From Streptomyces roseochromogenus subsp. oscitans DS 12.976 (GTDB lineage Bacteria; Actinomycetota; Actinomycetes; Streptomycetales; Streptomycetaceae): 30,592 bases of DNA. The notes under the pieces were generated by a model, which was not told the DNA's origin, did not search any database, and was given only the letters and a program-made list of their open reading frames with translations. Location: assembly GCF_000497445.1 (NCBI RefSeq), contig NZ_CM002285.1:6041535-6072126 (forward strand), written 5' to 3'. The first letter of the stretch is position 1. Every line of letters begins with the position of its first letter. Both the position numbers and the translations under genes were made by a program. Below, one piece after another: positions 7,756 to 13,581 of this stretch.

Positions 7756-7775
7756 TACGGGGCGAAGGAGAGCGA

Positions 7776-8237
7776 GTGTCGCAGGCAGCGAGCCCGCGGG
7801 GAACCTTTCAACAGATCGCGGATGCGTTGAAAGCCGAGATCGATGAGGATCAGGAGTTGGCCGAACTGCCCGCCGTCTCAGAGCTCATGGACCGGTACGC
7901 AGTCTCGCGTGGTGTCGTGCTCCGAGCGTTCCAGGTGCTTCGGGGGAGCGGCGACGCTGAGCCAGTACCCGGTGGGCGCTGGCGAGTGATCAGGTCGGGG
8001 GACGTTGTGGACCGTCGGCCGCTTGAGGAGCGGATCGCGGCCATCATCACGGATGATCGCCTGGAAGCCGGGGCAGCGTTCCCCAGTGCATCTGCTCTCG
8101 CGACCAGGTTCAGCGTCTCACGCCCCACCGTGACAAAGGCGCTCGACAAGCTGGAGGCCGCCGGCGTGCTGGCGAGTGGAGGGCAGGGCAAGGTGCGGAC
8201 CGTCCGTGCCGTGCCGAATCGAGAGGGGCGTTCGTAG
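7776..8237 (+). CDS. Tandem GntR-type winged-helix regulator (KorSA-like)
   Basis: 153 aa from GTG 7776, which has AAGGAGA 5 nt upstream; TTG 7740 is a weaker alternative. Two winged helix-turn-helix units follow one another: TFQQIADALKAEI ... VSELMDRYAVSRGVVLRAFQ, then PLEERIAAIITD ... ASALATRFSVSRPTVTKALD. There is no ligand-binding domain. GntR-type KorSA is the transfer/replication repressor of pSAM2, and an equivalent role here is likely from position and partners. The two DNA-binding units in one chain could bind bipartite or paired palindromes such as those just upstream. The HD gene starts one base after its stop, implying coupling. Confidence 0.82.
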   Translation: MSQAASPRGTFQQIADALKAEIDEDQELAELPAVSELMDRYAVSRGVVLRAFQVLRGSGDAEPVPGGRWRVIRSGDVVDRRPLEERIAAIITDDRLEAGAAFPSASALATRFSVSRPTVTKALDKLEAAGVLASGGQGKVRTVRAVPNREGRS

Positions 8238-8238
8238 C

Positions 8239-8805
8239 TTGTCGGAGCTGACGGAGTGGGCGTATCCCGTGGCTGAGTCCCTGCTGGCTGAGCAGTTGCC
8301 ACGTCGCTGGAAGCATTGCCTCGGAGTAGCCGAGCGGGCGCGCACCATCGCGCTGATCCTCGGGGAAGATGCCGAGCTGTTGGAAGCTGCGGCTGTGCTG
8401 CACGACATCGGCTACGCCCCCGACCTCGCCAAGACCGGTTTCCACCCGCTCGACGGTGCCCGCTACCTGCGGGACGTCGCCAACGCTGACGAACGGGTCG
8501 TGCACCTAGTGGCGCACCACTCCTGCGCGTGGATGGAGGCCGAGGCCCGGGGCCTCCGCCAGGAGTTGGAGGGCGAGTTCCCGCGCGAGAGCGCGCACCT
8601 GGATGACGCGCTCTGCTACTGCGACATGAACACCACGCCGGACGGCGAGCCGACAAACCCTGTGGACCGGATCAACGAGATTGCCGGCCGCTACGGGCCG
8701 GACAGCCTGATCGGTACGTTCATCCGCCGCGCTGAGCCGGAGATCTGCGCAAGCACGGCTCGCGTACTCGAACGCGTCGCCGCCGCCAAGCGTCAGCCGA
8801 TGTAG
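8239..8805 (+). CDS. HD domain metal-dependent hydrolase
   Basis: 188 aa, read from TTG 8239, one base after the GntR stop, with GAGAGGGG about 10 nt before it. An upstream in-frame ATG at 8176 would overlap the GntR gene heavily. The HD motif residues are visible: His26 (RRWKHCLG), His55-Asp56 (VLHDIGYAP), His93-His94 (VAHHS) and Asp129 (CYCDMN). HD proteins of this kind are phosphohydrolases of nucleotides. They are regular members of the AICE regulatory block together with Nudix and GntR genes, but their substrate is unknown. The gene overlaps the convergent Nudix gene by 13 bp. Confidence 0.85.
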   Translation: MSELTEWAYPVAESLLAEQLPRRWKHCLGVAERARTIALILGEDAELLEAAAVLHDIGYAPDLAKTGFHPLDGARYLRDVANADERVVHLVAHHSCAWMEAEARGLRQELEGEFPRESAHLDDALCYCDMNTTPDGEPTNPVDRINEIAGRYGPDSLIGTFIRRAEPEICASTARVLERVAAAKRQPM

Positions 8806-9266
8806 GGGGTCGCTCGCGTCCGGTCCATGGCGTGCTCGATGCGGAGTCGCATCGTGGGGTGGACGTCGAGTTTCGCCAGGTCCGTTGGGTCTACCCAACG
8901 GACCTGCGTCGTTTCGTTGCTCGTACGCAGGTCACCGCCGACCGGTCGGGCGCGGAAGCAGATGCTGAACTGTTGGCGCACCTCGCCGTCGTCGTACTTC
9001 ATCACGTGTCCCGGGTCGGTGTAGATTCCGGAAATGTTGACGACTTCGGCCTTGATGCCGGTCTCTTCCCAGACCTCACGCACCACGGTGTCGCTGATGG
9101 ACTCGCCCACGTCGTGCCCGCCGCCGGGCAGTGCCCAACGCCCGTTGTCGGACCGCTGAATCATGAGCACCTGTCCTGCGTCGTTCTGGACGAACGCCAC
9201 GACGGAGGGGACGACCGAGTTGGCCGGAGGTGCGTCGGGGTCGTGCAGGTAGTCAATGCGTCCCAT
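8793..9266 (-). CDS. Nudix hydrolase (Pif-like position)
   Basis: 157 aa with an exact Nudix box: Gly49, Glu55, Arg63-Glu64, Glu67-Glu68, Gly70 (segment GHDVGESISDT then REVWEETGI). Members hydrolyse nucleoside diphosphate-linked compounds. In pSAM2 the Nudix protein Pif prevents redundant transfer between element-carrying cells, and the same position in the regulatory block suggests a related role here. That is inference, because Nudix substrates vary widely. ATG 9266 lies 2 bp after the stop of the XRE-type gene, so the two form an operon. The 3' end overlaps the HD gene from the opposite strand. Confidence 0.88.
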   Translation of the reverse strand: MGRIDYLHDPDAPPANSVVPSVVAFVQNDAGQVLMIQRSDNGRWALPGGGHDVGESISDTVVREVWEETGIKAEVVNISGIYTDPGHVMKYDDGEVRQQFSICFRARPVGGDLRTSNETTQVRWVDPTDLAKLDVHPTMRLRIEHAMDRTRATPYIG

Positions 9267-9268
9267 GA

Positions 9269-10027
9269 TCAGGCTCCCATGATGTCGCGGTCCGTAACCT
9301 GGCGAGCGCCTCCCCAGGTCTGTTCGATGCTATTCGCGTACGTGTCGAACAGTCCGCCGCCCGGCATGCGGCGCAGGTGGAAGACAGGGGCCATGTAGGC
9401 TCCGATGCCGTAGACGTGGGGGTTGACGAGCATCTCGTCATCGGACCGGTAGATCGAGTTGTAGAGCGTTGTGGCGTGCAGCCGGAAGCCGACCTCAGGA
9501 TGGCTCTCGAAGAGCGTCCGGTAGTTCACCAACGCGTTCCGAATCTTGCCGTCCATGATTCGGTGCCCCTCGTCTATGCCGCGTTGCCGAACGGCCTCAC
9601 AATCTGGGTCCCCGAGCAGGATGCGAGCCTGAGTGGTCCCCTCGACCTTCTTCTTCAGAAGGTCGATGAACAGGGGATCCTCCGACAGGAAGAGCCCGGA
9701 GTAGACGAGAACGTCAAGGTTCTTCTCGGCTCGCGCGTACATCTCACGCCACAGGTTCGCCGGCACCGTGTGGCGATGCGGGTAGACGGCCACAATCTCC
9801 GCCTTGGTCAAGTCGGTTGCGCTCTCCAGCGTGCGGCCGTCGTCCCACAGCGTCGTGACGTCGACCTGGAGTGCTGCGGCGGTGGCGTACTGGTGCCGGC
9901 GGTACGGCACCTTCCCCTGCGTGATCCAGCGCTCGACCGTCTTTGGGTTGACCTCGATCTCATCTGCCAGGTCCTGAACGGTCATACCACGCGCCAACAG
10001 TGCTGACCGCAAACGCTCGTTGGACAT
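9269..10027 (-). CDS. XRE-type regulator with large C-terminal domain
   Basis: 252 aa from ATG 10027 (GGGGGG about 5 nt upstream; GTG 10033 is the alternative). The N-terminal 65 residues form a Cro/XRE helix-turn-helix (LRSALLARGMTVQDLADEIE, then NPKTVERWITQGK and ATAAALQV). The remaining 180 residues (AEKNLDVLVYSGLFLSEDPL, ARILLGDPDCEAV, GFRLHATTLYNSIYRSDDEM) resemble the C-terminal domain often paired with this HTH in Streptomyces (DUF5919-like, from memory). Its LLGDP and YSGLFL elements recall a phospholipase D-like fold, which is only a guess. It is expressed with the Nudix gene and divergently from the transfer operon, so it may regulate the 480-bp region upstream. Confidence 0.78.
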   Translation of the reverse strand: MSNERLRSALLARGMTVQDLADEIEVNPKTVERWITQGKVPYRRHQYATAAALQVDVTTLWDDGRTLESATDLTKAEIVAVYPHRHTVPANLWREMYARAEKNLDVLVYSGLFLSEDPLFIDLLKKKVEGTTQARILLGDPDCEAVRQRGIDEGHRIMDGKIRNALVNYRTLFESHPEVGFRLHATTLYNSIYRSDDEMLVNPHVYGIGAYMAPVFHLRRMPGGGLFDTYANSIEQTWGGARQVTDRDIMGA

Positions 10028-10139
10028 CTGCACCCCCCGGTGGGACGTCTAGGGACCTCTTGACGGTAGTGAGAACTCCCCGAGCTGTCCATGTATGGGG
10101 TGACCAACTCCCCTGACCTGCAGCAATTCTGATGGTGCG

Positions 10140-10176
10140 CCAAGAAGTTCCGGCGCAAAACCAAGAGGTTCCGTCG
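10140..10176. repeat. Direct repeats, 21-bp spacing
   Basis: Two 16-bp units, CCAAGAAGTTCCGGCG (10140-10155) and CCAAGAGGTTCCGTCG (10161-10176), with two differences. They start 21 bp apart, which is two helical turns. They lie between the divergent XRE gene and the rapZ-like gene, just upstream of a candidate -35, and could be binding sites for the XRE-type regulator. Confidence 0.6.
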
Positions 10177-10182
10177 TGGTAC

Positions 10183-10218
10183 TTGACGGACCCTCATGCG
10201 ATACCTGTAAAACAGGTA
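10183..10218 (+). promoter_or_regulatory. Promoter with overlapping palindromic operator
   Basis: A TTGACG (10183-10188) is followed after 17 bp by TGTAAA (10206-10211). The second hexamer lies inside the perfect dyad TACCTGT-AAA-ACAGGTA (10202-10218). A repressor bound there would block the promoter, which faces the rapZ-like gene and the transfer operon. It is a candidate master promoter of the element. The leader continues about 300 nt to the first start codon. Confidence 0.55.
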
Positions 10219-10304
10219 CTGCAACGACGACGCCCGGAGGGCCCTCGAAAGGGGCTCGAAGGAAGCGTCGGTTCCTTGAAAACTCAACAGGGTGCTTTGA
10301 GCTT

Positions 10305-10323
10305 GACGGGGCTTGCCCCCGTC
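10305..10323 (+). promoter_or_regulatory. Hairpin in the leader (attenuator-like)
   Basis: GACGGGG (10305-10311) pairs with CCCCGTC (10317-10323) around a 5-nt loop. No T-tract follows. It may be an attenuator or processing site within the long leader between the candidate promoter and the rapZ-like gene. Confidence 0.4.
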
Positions 10324-10437
10324 CCCGTGACGGCCGGGTGACGACCGTCGGCCCCGGCATCCAGCCGTGAGGGCGCGGAATCAACTTCCGCCCGGGGCCA
10401 CTTGGCCCGCCGCGACGTGCGGCGTTGGCCCTCATCT

Positions 10438-10482
10438 CCGGACGCGGCGGCACTCCCGGACAGGACAGCCCGCCGCGTTCGG
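10438..10482 (+). ncRNA. Leader stem-loop copy 1 (conserved loop family)
   Basis: A 13-nt arm (10438-10450) pairs with 10470-10482, including one G-T wobble. The stem encloses the loop CACTCCCGGACAGGACAGC, and the start codon of the rapZ-like gene follows 31 nt later. The same loop with a different stem occurs at 10951, 17757 and 21213, with a diverged version at 13502. Compensatory stem changes argue for RNA structure. Confidence 0.75.
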
Positions 10483-10513
10483 TCATCCATCCGATGCAGT
10501 CAGGAGCTTCGCC

Positions 10514-10888
10514 ATGTCCCAGCACAGGATCCCTGTTGTTCCCCGACGCACGATTCCCGTTGAGATCGTCTCGTTCGGCTACCTGCACGGTCAGCCGCCC
10601 ACCGCACACCTGACCGTCGATCTGCGTCACCACCTCCGCGACCCGCACGTCTCGCCGGAACTGCGGTACATGACCGCCGACGACGCCCCCGTGCGGGCGG
10701 CGGTGCTGGGCACCCCGGGTGTCGCGGCGCTGGTGCTGGCGGCGGAGGCCGCCGTGGCGGCGTTCGCGACCGGTCCGTCCGCGACGGGCCTGACCGTCGC
10801 CCGCGCCCTCGCCGAACTGCTGGGCGACGCCGGTCACAAGGTGACTGTCCGGCACCGCGACATGGACAAGCCCGTCGTACAGCGCTGA
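10514..10888 (+). CDS. Stand-alone RapZ C-terminal domain-like protein
   Basis: 124 aa. The N-terminal part (VEIVSFGYLHGQPPTAHLTV, DLRHHLRDPHVSPELRYMTA) aligns with the C-terminal domain of RapZ/YvcJ, which in E. coli reads [20 protein letters not shown] and then a NPYY...LRHLTG stretch. The end (GHKVTVRHRDMDKP) matches RapZ NVQSRHRTLEK. The GCTGGKHRS loop of RapZ is missing: TGPSATGLTVARALAELL runs directly into the last helix. The protein has lost the P-loop kinase half of RapZ and this loop. In E. coli the C-terminal domain binds small RNAs and senses glucosamine-6-phosphate. Here the gene is first in the transfer region and carries a conserved leader stem-loop, so RNA binding is an attractive inference. 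Confidence 0.7.
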   Translation: MSQHRIPVVPRRTIPVEIVSFGYLHGQPPTAHLTVDLRHHLRDPHVSPELRYMTADDAPVRAAVLGTPGVAALVLAAEAAVAAFATGPSATGLTVARALAELLGDAGHKVTVRHRDMDKPVVQR

Positions 10889-10941
10889 CGGCAGCTCGAA
10901 CCGCCGGACCCGTACCGGTGGCACCCGTCAGAGCTTCTGAA

Positions 10942-10993
10942 CCCCGCTTCGCGGGGCGGTCGCACTCCCGGACAGGACAGCTGACCGCCCCGC
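10942..10993 (+). ncRNA. Leader stem-loop copy 2 with competing hairpin
   Basis: A perfect 11-bp stem (10951-10961 with 10983-10993) encloses the conserved loop CACTCCCGGACAGGACAGC. The start codon of the next gene follows 31 nt later. Upstream, CCCCGC (10942-10947) can instead pair with GCGGGG (10951-10956), which is the outer arm of the conserved stem. The two structures are mutually exclusive, as in attenuators. Confidence 0.72.
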
Positions 10994-11024
10994 GCCTTTC
11001 CCGACGTTCAAGGAGAGACCCACC

Positions 11025-11354
11025 ATGCGTATGCGCACCTTCGTCGCCGGCCAGGAGGCTTACGGCGACCTGGAGTTTGCGGAACTGGCCCTCGGCGTTG
11101 ACCTCGATCCCTTCGACGCCCCCCTTGGTATCGACGTCGAGCTGTTCCGTGGCCCCTTGCGCCCCGTGACGTTCCCCGGGGCCGACGCCCGGTCGGACGC
11201 GGCCCGCGACATCCTCGCCGACCTGCGCGAGCAGGCGGCGGCCGGCGACGAGATCGCCGCCCTGGACGCCGCGTACGCGGAGGCCCTGACGCACACGGTT
11301 TCGTTCCCGCGTGTCGCTCGCGGCTACCGCCCCGGAACGGGGGAAGCGGCATGA
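11025..11354 (+). CDS. Hypothetical acidic AICE protein
   Basis: 109 aa, ATG with AAGGAGA 8 nt upstream. Soluble and acidic in the N-terminal half (GDLEFAELALGVDLDPFDAP), with a helical second half (SDAARDILADLREQAAAGDE). No family is recognised. It is preceded by leader stem-loop copy 2. Its stop overlaps the start of the membrane gene that follows (ATGA), so the two are coupled; it may act with that Spd-like protein. Confidence 0.75.
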   Translation: MRMRTFVAGQEAYGDLEFAELALGVDLDPFDAPLGIDVELFRGPLRPVTFPGADARSDAARDILADLREQAAAGDEIAALDAAYAEALTHTVSFPRVARGYRPGTGEAA

Positions 11355-12559
11355 AGGCCCGGATCAAGCTGCCCGCCGGTGCGAAGACTGTGCTGCCGGC
11401 CGTTGCGATGACGGCGGTGTCGATGGTCCTCACGTTGGCCGTGGTTGTGATGTGGCTCGGCCCGTCGATTCACGAGGGTGTCGCGCTGGTCGTCGGTCTC
11501 GGGATCGACGGCGGATGGCTGGCCACCCTCGCCTACGAACGCCGACTCGCAGCCCAGGGCGACCACAGCAACGTCGTGACCGGCGTCGGCTGGTGCTTCG
11601 GCCTCATCGCGGCCGGCGTCCTGGTCGCCCACGCGCTCACCACCGGCTCAGCCGGCGCGTGGCTGGCCGTAGCGTGGCTGCCCATCGCGGCAAAGGCACT
11701 GTGGCTGGTCCACGGGCTGTGGGAGCGCACCGCGCTCACCTCGACCGCGTTGGAGGAGATCCGGGGTATCCAGCAGGAGGCCCGGGACAAGGCGGCCGTG
11801 GACCGCGCCCGTCTCCGCGCCACGGCCGGCGCGGAAGCCACCCGGCTGACAGCGGTGACCGATGCCGGGGCCCGTGTCGCACGCGTCCAGGCCAAGACCG
11901 CCAAGACGCTCTCGCGGGCGTGGTCGAAGCTGGAGACGGCGCAGGCCGGTGAGGACACCGGCAGGGCGTTGGCCAGCGTGGCATCCCGGACCACGTCCGG
12001 TGCAGCGCCCCGCTGGGAACTCCCGGTCTGGGGTCCCACCGAGCCGGTTGCGGCACCCTCGATCCCCTCGATCGACCCAGCCGACGACGACTCCGCGAAT
12101 GCGGAGGAATCGGCCCAGACCAAGAGGATTCGGTCTACGGCTGACCTGCCGGAATCGACCCCGGTCACGGCCACGCTGACCCGCCTGCCGGTGCCCGATC
12201 CGGTCCCGGCCAACATGGGCAAGTCGAGTCTGCTGCTCAAGCCCGTCCCTGCCCTCACCGCCCCGACCGGATCGACCCCGCCGGAGTCGACTCGATCGGG
12301 GCGACCGCTGGCAGCTGAGTCGACCCGTCCGGCGGTCCGGGCAACGTACCGGGTGCCGGAATCGGCGAAGAGCCCGCGCGTGAAGCGCACCCCGGAACAA
12401 CTCCTCGATGAGGCCCGGACCCTGACGGCCAATTGGCCTCAGATCCACCTCACCGGGGAGCGGCTCCGCCGGGAACTGCACGTCTCCCCGGCCAACGCCC
12501 GCATCCTGCGTGATGCACTGCTGGCCGAACGCGCCGCCGCTGCTGGGACGGTCTCCTGA
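11351..12559 (+). CDS. Spd-like membrane protein with C-terminal HTH
   Basis: 402 aa. About four hydrophobic segments fill the first 115 residues (VSMVLTLAVVVMWL, GVALVVGLGIDGGWLATLAY, GWCFGLIAAGVLVAHAL, WLAVAWLPIAAKALWLVHGL). A charged, Ala-rich helical stretch follows, probably a coiled coil (about 117-200, EEIRGIQQEARDKAAVDRAR). Then comes a long Pro/Thr/Ser-rich linker, and near the C-terminus a helix-turn-helix-like region (LLDEARTLTANWPQIHLTGE, RLRRELHVSPANARILRDAL). Membrane-bound Spd proteins spread conjugative elements between mycelial compartments. The extra DNA-binding-like end suggests that it tethers element DNA to the membrane, which is inference. It overlaps both neighbours by a few bases, within one operon. 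Confidence 0.75.
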   Translation: MKARIKLPAGAKTVLPAVAMTAVSMVLTLAVVVMWLGPSIHEGVALVVGLGIDGGWLATLAYERRLAAQGDHSNVVTGVGWCFGLIAAGVLVAHALTTGSAGAWLAVAWLPIAAKALWLVHGLWERTALTSTALEEIRGIQQEARDKAAVDRARLRATAGAEATRLTAVTDAGARVARVQAKTAKTLSRAWSKLETAQAGEDTGRALASVASRTTSGAAPRWELPVWGPTEPVAAPSIPSIDPADDDSANAEESAQTKRIRSTADLPESTPVTATLTRLPVPDPVPANMGKSSLLLKPVPALTAPTGSTPPESTRSGRPLAAESTRPAVRATYRVPESAKSPRVKRTPEQLLDEARTLTANWPQIHLTGERLRRELHVSPANARILRDALLAERAAAAGTVS

Positions 12560-12942
12560 TGTCCGCAGCGTGGGGCAAGTGCTACGACCCCACCGGCGCC
12601 CGCTACGGCGTCCCGACCTACCCGTGGCGGCTCGCCCCGGACGGTCTGGCCACGCGCCGGCAGTTACGGGCACAGGGTCTGCGTCCGGGAGGCCAGCCGA
12701 TAGCGGCGCAGCTCATGAGGGTCAACCGCCGCCAGGGCGGGGTCAAGGTCGCTTACCTCTACCGCCTCGACCGCGCCCGCCCCGTCCGGCCGATGACGTC
12801 GCGGAAGTGGGGCGCCCTCGCCTTGGCGATGCTCGCCCGCCGCACCTGTCCGAAGTGCCGGATCACCTACAGCTACTGCATGTCGCGCACCCACGGCATC
12901 TGCGGCTTGTGCCTGGCCGCCGAAGAACAGCGCGCCGCCTGA
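12559..12942 (+). CDS. RRQRL-motif zinc-binding-type protein
   Basis: 127 aa, start overlapping the previous stop (TGATG). It has a basic N-terminal segment with TRRQLRAQGLRPGGQP, which matches the RRQRL-motif protein family common in Streptomyces mobile elements. A C-terminal Cys cluster, CPKCRITYSYC and then CGLC, can form a zinc ribbon. The function is unknown; nucleic acid binding is plausible from the basic charge and zinc ribbon. It belongs to the transfer operon. Confidence 0.8.
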   Translation: MSAAWGKCYDPTGARYGVPTYPWRLAPDGLATRRQLRAQGLRPGGQPIAAQLMRVNRRQGGVKVAYLYRLDRARPVRPMTSRKWGALALAMLARRTCPKCRITYSYCMSRTHGICGLCLAAEEQRAA

Positions 12943-12978
12943 TCCCCCTGTCGTTCTCCCGTTGAAAGGACCCAGGTC

Positions 12979-13218
12979 ATGGGCCTGTACGACCGGATCA
13001 TGAGCGCCACCAACGATCCGACCAACGTTCTGAAGGTCAACTCCGCCGCCCAGGGCGCGGCGCGCCTGGCCACCCAGACCGGTCACTCCGGTCTCGCTGT
13101 GGCTGCCGCTGCCGGAGCCGCTCTCTTCGCGGCCGTCGACACCGTCATGCACGCCCCGAAGGCAACCGACGGCCCCTACGCAACCTTCAGCACCGACGAC
13201 CGCCCGCGCGGGAGCTGA
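12979..13218 (+). CDS. Small hypothetical protein, one hydrophobic helix
   Basis: 79 aa, GAAAGGA 8 nt before the ATG. Mostly small residues, with a central Ala-rich hydrophobic helix (SGLAVAAAAGAALFAAVDTV) that may be a membrane anchor. No family is recognised. It is located in the transfer operon between the zinc-binding protein and the pre-tra gene. Confidence 0.7.
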   Translation: MGLYDRIMSATNDPTNVLKVNSAAQGAARLATQTGHSGLAVAAAAGAALFAAVDTVMHAPKATDGPYATFSTDDRPRGS

Positions 13219-13228
13219 CGGCTGCCTG

Positions 13229-13257
13229 CGGCCCCGGGGATCCGCACCCCGGGGCCG
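13229..13257 (+). terminator. Strong GC hairpin between small genes
   Basis: A perfect 11-bp stem of C and G (13229-13239 with 13247-13257) and a 7-nt loop. There is no T-tract, as is usual in Streptomyces. It may be a terminator or mRNA stabiliser separating the next gene. A second small dyad (GCCGGAC/GTCCGGC) follows at about 13264-13278. Confidence 0.6.
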
Positions 13258-13297
13258 TGGGGAGCCGGACAGTCCGGCCCGGATCGGAGATGCAGCC

Positions 13298-13495
13298 GTG
13301 AGCAGCAAGCAGCCCCGCCTCACCGCTGGCGAGAAGGCCCAACTCGCCTGGTACGTCGCCCGCATGGCCAAGCGCGGACTCGCCGACGACCGCCAGTACG
13401 GCGGCCGGGTCGACCAGAGCGACCTTCAGCGCAAGTACGACCGCGTCCTTGCGCAGGCCCGCAAGCGCGAAGAGCGCGCCAACAAGGACAAGTAG
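13298..13495 (+). CDS. Small basic helical protein upstream of tra
   Basis: 65 aa, GTG start with GGAGA upstream. The sequence is strongly helical and basic (LTAGEKAQLAWYVARMAKRG, then QSDLQRKYDRVLAQARKREE). It looks like a conserved Streptomyces small protein, but no function is known. It is directly upstream of the tra leader stem-loop. Confidence 0.75.
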   Translation: MSSKQPRLTAGEKAQLAWYVARMAKRGLADDRQYGGRVDQSDLQRKYDRVLAQARKREERANKDK

Positions 13496-13501
13496 CAACG
13501 C

Positions 13502-13545
13502 CCCGGGGGCGGCCGTCCCGGCCAAGGAAACAGGCCGCCCCCGGG
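13502..13545 (+). ncRNA. Leader stem-loop copy 5 (diverged), before tra
   Basis: A perfect 13-bp stem (13502-13514 with 13533-13545) encloses GTCCCGGCCAAGGAAACA. This loop matches the family loop at TCCCGG, CAAGGA and CA (compare copy 3, CTCCCGGACAAGGACAGC). The tra start codon lies 36 nt downstream. The spacing and loop similarity place it in the family, although it is less conserved. Confidence 0.6.
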
Positions 13546-13581
13546 CCACCCACCACCCGTGAGCAGCAGGGAGTACTCAGC

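Noticed and set aside
13264..13278. CCGGACAG-containing dyad before the 13298 gene as a sixth leader stem-loop
   Set aside because: CCGGACAG is in the stem, not a loop, and the ACTCCCGG part of the conserved loop is absent. The nearby strong hairpin at 13229-13257 has an unrelated loop.
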